From positions 1 through 23,110 of the forward strand of contig JAHILS010000010.1 of the NCBI GenBank assembly GCA_018896835.1: a DNA stretch of 23,110 nucleotides, given 5' to 3'. This document shows positions 15,557-23,110 of this stretch, in pieces (within the stretch, counting starts at the first letter, position 1; every line of letters starts with the position of its first letter). A program made the position numbers and the translations under genes. Under the pieces are notes generated by a model. That model saw only the letters and a program-made list of their open reading frames with translations, searched no databases and was not told the origin of the DNA. Origin of the DNA: Patescibacteria group bacterium (GTDB taxonomy: Bacteria; Patescibacteriota; Patescibacteriia; UBA9934).

Positions 15557-17398
15557 CTACTGTGTAGTGAATGATTTCTTTGTTTTTATAAACCAAGAAT
15601 TGATAGATGAAAAACGGTCTGCTGGAATATGGATTCTGTCGATATTAGCGTTGTTTATACTGCCTGATATTGCGTATGTATACTGTGGTTGGTAAAGGAA
15701 AATGGCTGGATAGTCAGCATTTACTAGTTTCTGTGCTTCAATAAGAGCGCCTGCTTTTTCCTGAGCATCTTTTGATTCCTGGGCAGTTTCAAGCAAGTCA
15801 TCAACGTCATCATTTTTATATAAAGAAAGATTTAATCCAGATTCGCCAGTTTGGGTTGAGTGCCAGAATGCATAAGGATTAAGGTCAAGGTTATAAACTT
15901 CACCAGACAATAAAATATCGTAATTATGATTTTTTAAAGTGTCTGATTGGAGTGTTGCCTGATCAACTGTTTTTATTTCTACTTGGATTCCAAGTTCCTC
16001 CCATTGAGATTTGATTACATTTGCCACGTCTTGCAATTCTTGGGCATCGAGTGTTGTTATTGTGAGTGATAATGTTTCGTCGTCCTTGGTTCGCATTCCA
16101 GATTCTGGATTGATTATCCATCCAGCTTCGCCCAATAAAACCGTTGCATATTTTTGATCAAACAATAGATCGCTTACGTCCTCTGAATATCCAATAGTTC
16201 CAGGCAAAACAAAGCTTTCCATTTGTTTTGCATAGCCGTTAAATACTTCATCGATAATACGTTCTTTATATGTGGCGTATGACAAAGCCTTCCGCACCAG
16301 CACGTCGTCTGTGGCACTATCTGAGTTTTGATTAAAGAATAGAGCTACATATTCATGCAATCCAGCTTGCTGGATTGCGATGTGATCATCTTTTTCAAAA
16401 CTAACAGCATCTTCAATTGGTAAATAGCTGATCCCTTCAATATTATGATTTTTTAATGCAGAAACAGCTGATGTTAAGTCAGGATAGAATTTGAAAGTTA
16501 TTGTTTCAATGTAGGGACCATCAAGATAATAGTCATTAAACCGTTTGACTGTGTAGCTTAGTATCTCGCCTGACTTGCTGTCTTTTTCAAACATTTCAAA
16601 GGCGTACGGTCCAGAACCGATTGGTTTTATGTTAAACGCAGTTAGAACAGAGTTGGCTGGAGGAATGTCCTGCCAAATATGAGATGGCAAAATTCCAACT
16701 GTCATTAAATTTAGAAAATCAGGTGATGCTTTTTCAAGATCAAAACGTACTGTGCGTTCATCAACTTGGGATACAGTTATTCCGCCAAACGATGTAGCTA
16801 GTGGACTGCGATATTGTGTATTTAAAATAGCACTAACTGTGAATATTACGTCGTTGGTAAGTACTGGATCGCCGTCTTGCCATTTTGCATTGTCGCGAAT
16901 TGTAAAAGTGTATTGTTTTTGGTCTTCGGAAATCGTATAAGACTCGGCAAGATCCGGCGTTACCCCTTCACTGGCATTAAATTTCATAAGCCCGCTATAG
17001 ATGATCGATGCTAGGTCAGTGTCAACGTCACCTGTTAGAGAATAAAGCGGGTTGATGAGTTGTGGCGATCCAATCAATCCTTCTGTATATGATCCTCCAG
17101 CGACTGGGACTATTTGTTGTTTTGTGCCAATTAAAGAAAGTGCTAAATAAGCAACAGAAAGTATTATAGCGAGCAAGCAAACCCCAGCTATTGTTTTTTC
17201 TTTATGCGACAAAAGGTTAGTAAAGTGTAAGAGCTGTCCTTTTGACGGCATTTTTCTGGTTTGCTTTGCTTGCAGTACCTGCGCCATGGCTAGGTGCTTG
17301 GAGGTCGCTACTGTATTTTGTTTTTTGGAAAATAAATTTGAAATAGGCGTTAGTAAACGTCTTATGCTTTGGGTGAATTGTTTACGTAAATCAGGCAT
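15557..17398 (-). CDS. Membrane-anchored oligopeptide-type substrate-binding protein (SBP_bac_5)
   Basis: The 613-residue protein has a basic cytoplasmic segment (1-69), one membrane helix (about 70-91, IAGVCLLAIILSVAYLALSLI) and an extracellular family 5 extracytoplasmic solute-binding domain. Family marks are GGSYTEGLIGSPQLINPLYS at its start, YTFTIRDNAKWQDGDPVLTNDV (about 163-184) and a peptide-pocket region near LVRKALSYATYKERI. This family delivers peptides or nickel to ABC importers. It is tethered by an uncleaved helix rather than a lipobox cysteine. No permease or ATPase gene lies nearby. It starts 23 nt after secG, with a small hairpin in the gap, so the two are probably one transcript. 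Peptide uptake is likely but the transporter partner is not visible. Confidence 0.87.
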   Translation of the reverse strand: MPDLRKQFTQSIRRLLTPISNLFSKKQNTVATSKHLAMAQVLQAKQTRKMPSKGQLLHFTNLLSHKEKTIAGVCLLAIILSVAYLALSLIGTKQQIVPVAGGSYTEGLIGSPQLINPLYSLTGDVDTDLASIIYSGLMKFNASEGVTPDLAESYTISEDQKQYTFTIRDNAKWQDGDPVLTNDVIFTVSAILNTQYRSPLATSFGGITVSQVDERTVRFDLEKASPDFLNLMTVGILPSHIWQDIPPANSVLTAFNIKPIGSGPYAFEMFEKDSKSGEILSYTVKRFNDYYLDGPYIETITFKFYPDLTSAVSALKNHNIEGISYLPIEDAVSFEKDDHIAIQQAGLHEYVALFFNQNSDSATDDVLVRKALSYATYKERIIDEVFNGYAKQMESFVLPGTIGYSEDVSDLLFDQKYATVLLGEAGWIINPESGMRTKDDETLSLTITTLDAQELQDVANVIKSQWEELGIQVEIKTVDQATLQSDTLKNHNYDILLSGEVYNLDLNPYAFWHSTQTGESGLNLSLYKNDDVDDLLETAQESKDAQEKAGALIEAQKLVNADYPAIFLYQPQYTYAISGSINNANIDRIHIPADRFSSINSWFIKTKKSFTTQ

Positions 17399-17421
17399 GT
17401 ATTTGCCTAAAGGCTAAAGCC

Positions 17422-17631
17422 TTAGAACAGAACATTGATAAGTGATATCACAAAGAATGCGATAGCTATGATAATTGTGGTGATGTGGAGTTTCTTTTCA
17501 ACCCCTCGTCTGGTTGTTTGGACATTGTCGTTCCCTCCAAAAACTGATCCAAGTCCAGCACTTCTTGATTGGATCATAATTGTTCCAATAAGTAGAACTG
17601 AAAGAACTAACTGTATGATATCTAATGTCAT
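17422..17631 (-). CDS. secG: Preprotein translocase subunit SecG
   Basis: The 69-residue protein has two membrane helices (about 5-21 and 49-69) joined by the SecG loop. IMIQSRSAGLGSVFGG (about 18-33) and TTRRGVEKKLH are diagnostic. SecG is the accessory subunit of the SecYEG channel. Length and topology are normal. The promoter sits so close that the mRNA should have a leader of about 3 nt. It is followed by the substrate-binding protein gene. Confidence 0.95.
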   Translation of the reverse strand: MTLDIIQLVLSVLLIGTIMIQSRSAGLGSVFGGNDNVQTTRRGVEKKLHITTIIIAIAFFVISLINVLF

Positions 17632-17640
17632 AATGAATAA

Positions 17641-17669
17641 ATACTAACAAAAAGCTTGGCTTTCGTCAA
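17641..17669 (-). promoter_or_regulatory. secG promoter, near-leaderless
   Basis: On the minus strand, TTGACG (17664-17669), 17 nt, TAGTAT (17641-17646). The ATG at 17631 follows the -10 box by 9 nt, so the predicted leader is about 3 nt. It is divergent from the promoter at 17713. Confidence 0.75.
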
Positions 17670-17712
17670 TTCGTATGTGTAATAAGCTATCACAAAGTCA
17701 GATGTTTTATGT

Positions 17713-17718
17713 TATGAT
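17713..17718 (+). promoter_or_regulatory. Extended -10 promoter of the VirB2-like gene, near-leaderless
   Basis: TGTTATGAT (TGn plus -10) ends 8 nt before the ATG at 17727. The predicted start near 17725 leaves about 2 nt of leader. The -35 region is not convincing. Confidence 0.55.
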
Positions 17719-17726
17719 ATGTACGT

Positions 17727-19265
17727 ATGAAAAGAGTACTTATTATATTTTCTTTTTTAACTCTAGGTTTTTATTTGTTTCCACAGGTCGCTTTTGCGAC
17801 CTGTACGTGTTTTTGTGAAACAGAAGACGGGGCGCAAGAGCAAGGGGTGGCGGATGACATCACATCTTGCCAAAGTACTTGTGATGATTTTCTTGGGTGT
17901 TACACAGACGATCAGAAAAACATGTATCCAAATTACAACACGCAGTGCTGGACTCAGTATGAATGTGAAAGTCAACCGGTTGAGTACTCAGGTGGAGTTC
18001 TTGCCTCAGAATGGGACGGGCAAGCGTCATTTTGTACGTCAGGAGAAGGACTTTGTTATAACGAGCCAGAACCCATCAAGCTTAATGTGGCTATTGGTAG
18101 TTTAACCCAAGCTACGAGCTTAGGAGAGTATATCAACGCAGTTTATAGTTGGCTTTTAATCGCTGCTAGTTTTCTAGCTATCGTGGTGATGATGATTGGA
18201 GGCATAGAGTACATCCTAGCTAGAGGTAACCCTACAAAAATTACTACAGCTAAAGCTCATTTGCGTCAGGCAATTACCGGAATAGTACTTTTATTTGGAT
18301 CATACGCCATCGCTAACATCGTTGATCCACATTTTGTAACTTTCAATCGTTTTCAACCTCCGCGAATTCGGACAATTGTGTATTTGGACGAATCATCAAC
18401 TTGTGAGGCAATGATTAACGCAGGGCTTGCTGTTACACCAAATCCGCCCGGTTATCAAATATGTGGCTACAAAGGTACAGTAACTGCTCAAGGAAGTAAG
18501 CAAACTTCAGTTGAGATTGGGACAGAGTGCACTTATTCAATGTGTGCAAATTTGAGGGAAACATGTGTTGGATCATCGCTCACAGAGACAGGATATGATT
18601 GTATTAGATGTATTGAAGCAGTAGAAAAAGGCGCAACACCAAGTACTACAATGTGTGAACAGTTGGAGTATAACGATCTAAATCCCTCGGACTCATTTAA
18701 TTATTTTTGTGAGTATGACCCAGGATTTCTTGATGCAGGTGTTTTTGGAGCGCAATGCGTTGAAATAGTTTATCCAGAAGACGAATATAATGCTGACGAC
18801 TCTCCAACAAATGTTCTAAATTGTGATTTATTACGAGCTGACGCGGAGGCGGGTGATAGTAAAAGTTGCAGGTTTTATGACAATGTTGTTGTTGGGTATG
18901 AGGATAATACTGGAGAAGTGTTAGGTATTGATTATAATGAAGTGGATGATGTTGAGGATTCTGATGGCGAGTTTCCGTGGCTGGAGTTGATTTGTGATGC
19001 CGATCCATGTCATTTAGCTCCACCGAATGAGAGATGTGAGGTGGTATCTGCTGATCCGGATGAGCTAAAATATTTTGCAGCGGCGTGTGCATTACCACCA
19101 TTATTCCCAATGACTGCAGTTCTTATTGTACCTCTTGGCCTTATGAGTCTTGCAGGTGATGAATTATTAGCGAATTGCACTAATACCAGTTCAGTTCCGT
19201 ACTATGGATTATTTGCCTGTAAAGATGTTAATGGTGACGATACAGATTGTAATTTTTCCTGGTAA
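17727..19265 (+). CDS. VirB2/TrbC-like membrane protein with large Cys-rich extensions
   Basis: The 512-residue protein has a signal peptide (1-24, ending VAFA) and a Cys-rich segment (26-110). A pilin-like pair of membrane helices lies at about 136-160 and 181-200. Between them is the loop ILARGNPTKITTAKAHLRQA, the pattern of VirB2/TrbC-type proteins common in Patescibacteria. A long Cys-rich acidic domain (about 220-512) follows, with a hydrophobic segment near 456-478. I count about 29 cysteines, many in close pairs such as CIRC (292-295), implying disulfides outside the membrane. VirB2 pilins are usually only about 100 residues, so most of this protein is additional. No other type IV secretion genes are in view. 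Export is well supported; a pilus or secretion role is inference. Confidence 0.7.
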   Translation: MKRVLIIFSFLTLGFYLFPQVAFATCTCFCETEDGAQEQGVADDITSCQSTCDDFLGCYTDDQKNMYPNYNTQCWTQYECESQPVEYSGGVLASEWDGQASFCTSGEGLCYNEPEPIKLNVAIGSLTQATSLGEYINAVYSWLLIAASFLAIVVMMIGGIEYILARGNPTKITTAKAHLRQAITGIVLLFGSYAIANIVDPHFVTFNRFQPPRIRTIVYLDESSTCEAMINAGLAVTPNPPGYQICGYKGTVTAQGSKQTSVEIGTECTYSMCANLRETCVGSSLTETGYDCIRCIEAVEKGATPSTTMCEQLEYNDLNPSDSFNYFCEYDPGFLDAGVFGAQCVEIVYPEDEYNADDSPTNVLNCDLLRADAEAGDSKSCRFYDNVVVGYEDNTGEVLGIDYNEVDDVEDSDGEFPWLELICDADPCHLAPPNERCEVVSADPDELKYFAAACALPPLFPMTAVLIVPLGLMSLAGDELLANCTNTSSVPYYGLFACKDVNGDDTDCNFSW

Positions 19266-19293
19266 CAGATAAAAATATAAAAGAAAGAATAAG

Positions 19294-19315
19294 CCCCAAG
19301 CCAAAGGTCTTGGGG
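19294..19315 (+). terminator. Likely terminator of the VirB2-like gene
   Basis: CCCCAAG (19294-19300) pairs with CTTGGGG (19309-19315), and can be extended inside by CC/GG and outside by AATAAGC/GCTTAT across a small internal loop. The T-run is weak (TTGTCGCTT). It lies 28 nt after the stop. Confidence 0.6.
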
Positions 19316-19353
19316 TTGTCGCTTATCTAAAATCGTGCTATCCTCGATTTCGT

Positions 19354-19359
19354 TATATT
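19354..19359 (+). promoter_or_regulatory. Probable uvrA -10 box
   Basis: TATATT in the context CGTTATATTC is followed by 18 nt to the GTG start chosen for uvrA (12 nt to an in-frame TTG). No -35 box is convincing. Confidence 0.4.
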
Positions 19360-19377
19360 CACAAGTAATTTTTGACT

Positions 19378-22257
19378 GTGAAAAATGAAGATTGTTTGAT
19401 CATCCGTGGAGCACGAGTCCACAACTTAAAAAATATTGACTGCGATATTCCAAAGAATAAACTCGTGGTTATAACTGGGCTCTCTGGCTCTGGAAAATCT
19501 TCACTTGCCTTTGACACTATCTATGCCGAAGGTCAGCGCAGATACATGGAGTCGCTTTCAAGCTATGCTCGTCAGTTTATGGAGCTTCAGGAAAAGCCGG
19601 ATGTTGATGAGATCACCGGTTTGTCTCCTACCATAGCGATTGATCAAAAATCATCTTCCCATAATCCACGCTCTACTGTTGGTACCGTCACGGAGATTTA
19701 TGACTATCTGCGTGTTTTATTTTCTCGTGTGGCAAAACCGCATGACCCGGTTACCGGAAAGTTGATTGAACAAAAAATAACCGAAGACATTATTGCTCAG
19801 GTTACTTTGGCGATGAAACACAGTGAGATACTTTTGTTTATTCCCATGGTAAAAGACAAAAAAGGTGAGCATGGTCAGGTGCTTGTTGCGGCCAAGAGTG
19901 CGGGATTTGAAGAAGTACGATTTGATGGCTTAATGATGGACTTGGACGACGCGATTGCTATGAAAAAGCAAAAGACTAAGGAGCATACCATCGAAGTGCT
20001 GGCGCAAAGATTTAATAAAGGTGAAGACGTGCCAATCGAGCGCATGCGCGCAATCATGGAAAAGGCACTAGATCTGGGAAATGATCAGCTAATCATGTAT
20101 CGAGATGATACTGGAGACGAGGAAGAACTTGTGCGTGGATATAATTTGCCAGGCGGAATGCAAATTCCGCAACTTGAACCAAGACTTTTTTCTTTTAACG
20201 GTCATCAAGGCGCGTGCTCACAGTGTATGGGGTTGGGAATAAAGCTTGTCTTAGAACCTGATCTTGTTATTCCAAACAAACGACTCACCTTGGCTCAAGG
20301 GGCAGTGAAACCTTGGAGTCGGATTGCTGGAAATCAAAGCGGATACATGGAGATGTTGCAGGTTGTTTCCAAAAAACAAGGTTTTAGCATGCATGAAGCA
20401 TTAGAAAAATTTACAAGTAAACAATTAGATTTAGTTTTACATGGGACAGGCGATGAGCAATATCAACTTGGCTCACAACTGGTAACATTTCATGGAGTAA
20501 TAGGCATGCTTGAGCAAAAATATCGCGAGACAACTAGCGAGTATGTACGCAAAGAACTGGAAACTTACATGCGCTCCATGATTTGTCCGGCTTGTGCAGG
20601 GAAACGATTACGGGAAGAGGTGCTCTTGTTTACAATCAACGGTCAGTCGATTGCTGACGTTGTATCTCGGCCAATTGAAGACGTACCAGAGTTTTTTGAT
20701 GATGTTTTAAAGGAAGCTAAGAAGTTAAATGGCAAACATGCGCTTTCACAGGTTCACATGCTTGTTGTCGAACGTGTTGCCAAAGAAGTCCGTGAACGCG
20801 TTTTGCAACTGATTGATGTTGGGCTTGGGTATCTTACACTTGATCGCAGTGCGATGACGCTTTCTGGCGGTGAATCCCAGCGTGTGCGCTTGGCAACACA
20901 ATTGGGGACTGCTTTGTCAGGAGTAATCTATGTTTTAGACGAGCCATCAATTGGTCTGCATCCGCGGGATAATGTTCAGTTAATTAAAACGATTAAACAT
21001 TTGCGAGATTTAGGAAATTCAGTTTTAGTTGTTGAACATGATGAGGAAATGATTATGTCAGCTGATTATGTGTTTGATGTTGGACCTGGTGCTGGCGAAT
21101 ATGGTGGACAAATAGTGTCACAGGGAACTCCGGCCCAAATTATGAAGGATAAGTATTCTTTAACTGGCGAGTATTTGTCAGGCAAGAAGAGTATTAAAGT
21201 TCAGAAGAACTGTCGCAAAGGAAATAATAAGAAAATAACAATCTCTGGAGCCAAACAAAATAATCTTAGAAATCTTACTGTGGACATCCCCTTGGGAAAA
21301 TTGGTTTGCGTAACCGGAGTTTCCGGGTCAGGGAAGTCAACGCTTATTTTAGACATTTTAGGACGATCACTTGCCAAGCATTTTTACAGAGCAAAAGCTT
21401 ATCCTGGTGAACATAAAGCAATTAAAGGCATAAAAAATATCGACAAGGTTGTAACTGTTGACCAGTCACCAATTGGTCGCACTCCACGGTCAAACCCAGC
21501 AACCTACACTGGAGTTTTTACAGGCATACGTGATTTATTTACCGAAGTTTCCGAGGCAAAGTTGCGTGGATATGATGCTGGCAAGTTCAGTTTTAACGTC
21601 AAGGGTGGCGGGCGCTGTGAAGCGTGTTCGGGTGACGGTCAAATTCGCATTGAGATGCAATTTATGCCAGACGTGTATGCAACTTGTCCTGAGTGTCATG
21701 GCAATCGTTATATTCAAGAAGTTTTAGATGTGCATTATAGACAGAAAAATATTGCCAACGTGTTGGACATGACCATTGACGAGGCTCGAAGATTTTTTGC
21801 GGACAAATCTAATATTTATGAGAAGCTAAACGTGCTTCATGAGGTCGGTCTGGGATATTTAAAACTTGGACAAAGTGCTACAACTCTTTCTGGTGGTGAG
21901 GCACAGCGTGTGAAGCTAGCCACAGAGTTGAGTCGACGGGCAACAGGAAAGACTTTGTATATTTTGGACGAGCCAACTACTGGCTTGCACTTTGACGACA
22001 TTGAGCGCTTGCTTGGAGTCTTGCATGCACTTGTGGACAAGGGAAATACTGTGCTGGTAATTGAGCACAATACTGACGTAATGAAGTCCTCAGACTGGAT
22101 TATCGACATGGGACCAGATGGAGGAATGAAGGGCGGAAAGATTGTGGGAGAGGGAGCTCCAAAGGATATAGCCAAACTCAAGACTTATACTGGTGAGTAT
22201 TTACGCCGAGCAATGAAAGACAAGAAGCCTGTGAAAAGTTTGAAAAAGAAGAAATAA
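19378..22257 (+). CDS. uvrA: Excinuclease ABC subunit A
   Basis: UvrA is the damage-sensing ATPase of nucleotide excision repair and works as a dimer with UvrB. The 959-residue protein has two ABC modules: Walker A GLSGSGKSS (about 34-42) and GVSGSGKST (about 647-655), with signatures LSGGESQR (from about 495) and LSGGEAQR (from about 837). Zinc-binding cysteine pairs lie at C280/C283 and C403/C406, and in the second module at C747/C750 with C770/C773. DEPSIGLHPRD and DEPTTGLHFDD give the Walker B regions. The length is normal. I chose the GTG at 19378, which puts the family N-terminus (LIIRGARVHNLKNI) in place; an in-frame TTG at 19372 is the alternative. It is flanked by its own terminator. 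Confidence 0.98.
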   Translation: MKNEDCLIIRGARVHNLKNIDCDIPKNKLVVITGLSGSGKSSLAFDTIYAEGQRRYMESLSSYARQFMELQEKPDVDEITGLSPTIAIDQKSSSHNPRSTVGTVTEIYDYLRVLFSRVAKPHDPVTGKLIEQKITEDIIAQVTLAMKHSEILLFIPMVKDKKGEHGQVLVAAKSAGFEEVRFDGLMMDLDDAIAMKKQKTKEHTIEVLAQRFNKGEDVPIERMRAIMEKALDLGNDQLIMYRDDTGDEEELVRGYNLPGGMQIPQLEPRLFSFNGHQGACSQCMGLGIKLVLEPDLVIPNKRLTLAQGAVKPWSRIAGNQSGYMEMLQVVSKKQGFSMHEALEKFTSKQLDLVLHGTGDEQYQLGSQLVTFHGVIGMLEQKYRETTSEYVRKELETYMRSMICPACAGKRLREEVLLFTINGQSIADVVSRPIEDVPEFFDDVLKEAKKLNGKHALSQVHMLVVERVAKEVRERVLQLIDVGLGYLTLDRSAMTLSGGESQRVRLATQLGTALSGVIYVLDEPSIGLHPRDNVQLIKTIKHLRDLGNSVLVVEHDEEMIMSADYVFDVGPGAGEYGGQIVSQGTPAQIMKDKYSLTGEYLSGKKSIKVQKNCRKGNNKKITISGAKQNNLRNLTVDIPLGKLVCVTGVSGSGKSTLILDILGRSLAKHFYRAKAYPGEHKAIKGIKNIDKVVTVDQSPIGRTPRSNPATYTGVFTGIRDLFTEVSEAKLRGYDAGKFSFNVKGGGRCEACSGDGQIRIEMQFMPDVYATCPECHGNRYIQEVLDVHYRQKNIANVLDMTIDEARRFFADKSNIYEKLNVLHEVGLGYLKLGQSATTLSGGEAQRVKLATELSRRATGKTLYILDEPTTGLHFDDIERLLGVLHALVDKGNTVLVIEHNTDVMKSSDWIIDMGPDGGMKGGKIVGEGAPKDIAKLKTYTGEYLRRAMKDKKPVKSLKKKK

Positions 22258-22258
22258 A

Positions 22259-22290
22259 AAAAGAACCGACTCAAGCGAGTCGGTTCTTTT
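22259..22290. terminator. Bidirectional terminator between uvrA and rplS
   Basis: A perfect 14-bp stem, AAAAGAACCGACTC with GAGTCGGTTCTTTT around an AAGC loop, lies between the convergent uvrA and rplS stops. It has A-runs on one side and T-runs on the other, so it serves both strands. Confidence 0.9.
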
Positions 22291-22295
22291 ATATT

Positions 22296-22778
22296 TTACT
22301 TTTCAGTTTTGAGTTCTTTGAGTTTTCGCTTAAAGCTTCCTCGTAGGTAGCTAAGTTTTGCTCTACGTACTCGATACTGTTTCTTGATTTCAACTTTGAC
22401 GATATTTGGTGAGGAAAGTGGGAAGATTTTTTCCACCATGAATCCTTTTGAGTCTTTGCGAACAGTCATGGTGCGTCCGATGCCTTTGCCTTTGAGGCCA
22501 AGGACAACGCCTTCAAAGACCTGTACGCGTTCGCGCTCTTCGCCTTTACTGGTGAAATCTTTAATGCGTTCATGTACGCGGATTACCATTCCGGTACGAA
22601 GCTCTCGGTTTGGAAGTTCCTTAGCGGGAATCTCCTCAACAGTCTCGGCGTTTTCCGTCTCGACCTCTTCTTTAACTTCTTCAACTTTTTCTTCATTTTC
22701 CACTTCGACGTTAGGAGAAGTCTTTTCGATTTCTTCAACCTCAGTCGTTTCTTCGATTTTCTTTTCTTCATCACTCAT
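22296..22778 (-). CDS. rplS: 50S ribosomal protein L19 with acidic N-terminal extension
   Basis: The C-terminal part of this 160-residue protein (about 53-160) is a canonical L19. It shows ELRTGMVIRVHERIKD, ERVQVFEGVVLGLKGKGIGR, TVRKDSKGFMVEKIFPLSSP and the closing RRAKLSYLRG. L19 lies at the 30S-50S interface. The first 52 or so residues are an added, extremely Glu-rich tail with almost no hydrophobics, unusual on an RNA-binding ribosomal protein; standard L19 is about 115 residues. The ATG at 22778 is the only in-frame start that includes the tail, and no better internal start with a Shine-Dalgarno is apparent. A consensus promoter lies upstream with a leader of about 65 nt. Confidence 0.95.
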   Translation of the reverse strand: MSDEEKKIEETTEVEEIEKTSPNVEVENEEKVEEVKEEVETENAETVEEIPAKELPNRELRTGMVIRVHERIKDFTSKGEERERVQVFEGVVLGLKGKGIGRTMTVRKDSKGFMVEKIFPLSSPNIVKVEIKKQYRVRRAKLSYLRGSFKRKLKELKTEK

Positions 22779-22807
22779 ATGAGTTTTTTTACTTCATCGC
22801 GCCAGAG

Positions 22808-22824
22808 GAAAGGTTAAGCCTTTC
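22808..22824 (-). other. Small hairpin in the rplS leader
   Basis: GAAAGG and CCTTTC form a 6-bp stem with a 5-nt loop inside the predicted rplS 5' leader. Ribosomal protein leaders often carry autoregulatory structures, including known L19 leaders in other phyla, but this stem is too small to assign. Confidence 0.3.
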
Positions 22825-22849
22825 ATTCACAGATGGATTAACAGGCAAA

Positions 22850-22878
22850 AGTGTAATAAAAATAGGGAATTTTGTCAA
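22850..22878 (-). promoter_or_regulatory. rplS promoter
   Basis: On the minus strand, TTGACA (22873-22878), 17 nt, TACACT (22850-22855). The expected start is near 22843. It lies in the gap between the cytidylate-kinase-like gene and rplS. Confidence 0.75.
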
Positions 22879-22898
22879 TCGGTGATTGGTGTCTATTG

Positions 22899-23110
22899 TT
22901 ATTTCCTAAGATTTTTTGCTATTTGGATGATTGCTTGCTCAAAGACTTGATCAATGCCCAGGTCTGTTGTGTTAATCACCAAGTCGTAGTTGTTGGTGTC
23001 GTAGACGTCAATGTTGTAATAGGTTTTGTAACGATAAATCTCTGATTCTTTGCGTTTTTGATTGGCTTTATGCAATGCCTCGATGGTGCTGTATTGGTCG
23101 CGCTTGTCAC
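22899..23110 (-). CDS. Cytidylate kinase-like P-loop protein, C-terminal part (partial)
   Basis: The last 69 codons and a TAA are visible; the gene continues beyond the right edge. The translated end includes EIYRYKTYYNIDVYDTNNYD, then LVINTTDLGIDQVFEQAI. The R-Y-x-x-Y-x-I-D...YDLVI-T pattern is typical of the C-terminal lid and strand of the archaeal-type cytidylate kinase family (Cytidylate_kin2), which phosphorylates CMP/dCMP. The Walker A loop is out of view, so substrate and completeness cannot be judged. It is read in the same direction as rplS and ends 21 nt before the rplS -35 box. Confidence 0.72.
   Translation of the reverse strand, partial: DKRDQYSTIEALHKANQKRKESEIYRYKTYYNIDVYDTNNYDLVINTTDLGIDQVFEQAIIQIAKNLRK

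Noticed and set aside
15372..15596. 74-codon minus-strand frame upstream of RNase J
   Set aside because: It spans the RNase J promoter and leader and overlaps both neighbouring genes in other frames; no family resemblance.
18697..19110. 137-codon minus-strand frame inside the VirB2-like gene
   Set aside because: His/Gln-rich shadow of an acidic Cys-rich coding region; no start signals.
1..23110. CRISPR array, tRNA or rRNA genes, complete insertion sequence, prophage genes
   Set aside because: No regularly spaced direct repeats, no tRNA cloverleaf or rRNA signature, and no transposase or integrase coding region were seen.

Overview
The window looks like a chromosomal segment of a Patescibacteria (Candidate Phyla Radiation) bacterium, probably from the Parcubacteria side. 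This is inferred from gene content, not from a marker tree. The genes pointing that way are a DUF4012 protein paired with a DUF11-like surface protein, a VirB2-like protein with a large Cys-rich extension, L19 with an acidic N-terminal extension, an orphan membrane-anchored oligopeptide-binding protein, and RNase J. The background is moderately AT-rich and genes are tightly packed. All 17 visible gene ends use TAA (13) or TAG (4), never TGA, and no gene reads through a TGA, so nothing contradicts the standard code.

Layout. (1) 1-1129, plus strand: the tail of a FemAB-type aminoacyltransferase, then an FkbM-type methyltransferase. (2) 1212-10695, minus strand: a cell-envelope block read right to left. 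It comprises a polyprenyl-phosphate sugar-1-phosphate transferase, three GT4 glycosyltransferases, DUF4012 and a DUF11-like protein. It reads as a surface-glycan pathway: the transferase loads the first sugar onto the lipid carrier, the glycosyltransferases extend it, and the two large single-pass proteins act outside the membrane. A perfect 13-bp inverted repeat separates the transferase from the glycosyltransferases. (3) 10742-11324, minus: RNase P RNA (rnpB), enlarged by an insertion of about 120 nt made of palindromes. (4) 11388-12440, minus: a strikingly GC-rich single-gene cassette of unknown function with its own promoter, Shine-Dalgarno and terminator, and a 156-bp internal tandem duplication. 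(5) 12470-17669, minus: trpS, RNase J, an oligopeptide-binding protein and secG. (6) 17713-22290, plus: the VirB2-like Cys-rich protein and uvrA. (7) 22296-23110, minus: rplS and the 3' end of a cytidylate-kinase-like gene.

The regulatory signals are unusually readable. Six promoters have a TTGACA-like -35 box and a 17-nt spacer. At five genes the -10 box lies only 6 to 10 nt before the ATG, which predicts leaderless or near-leaderless mRNAs, and Shine-Dalgarno sequences are generally missing. The GC-rich gene is the exception, with a clear AGGAG. The best candidates for something undescribed are this GC-rich cassette and the palindrome insertion in rnpB.
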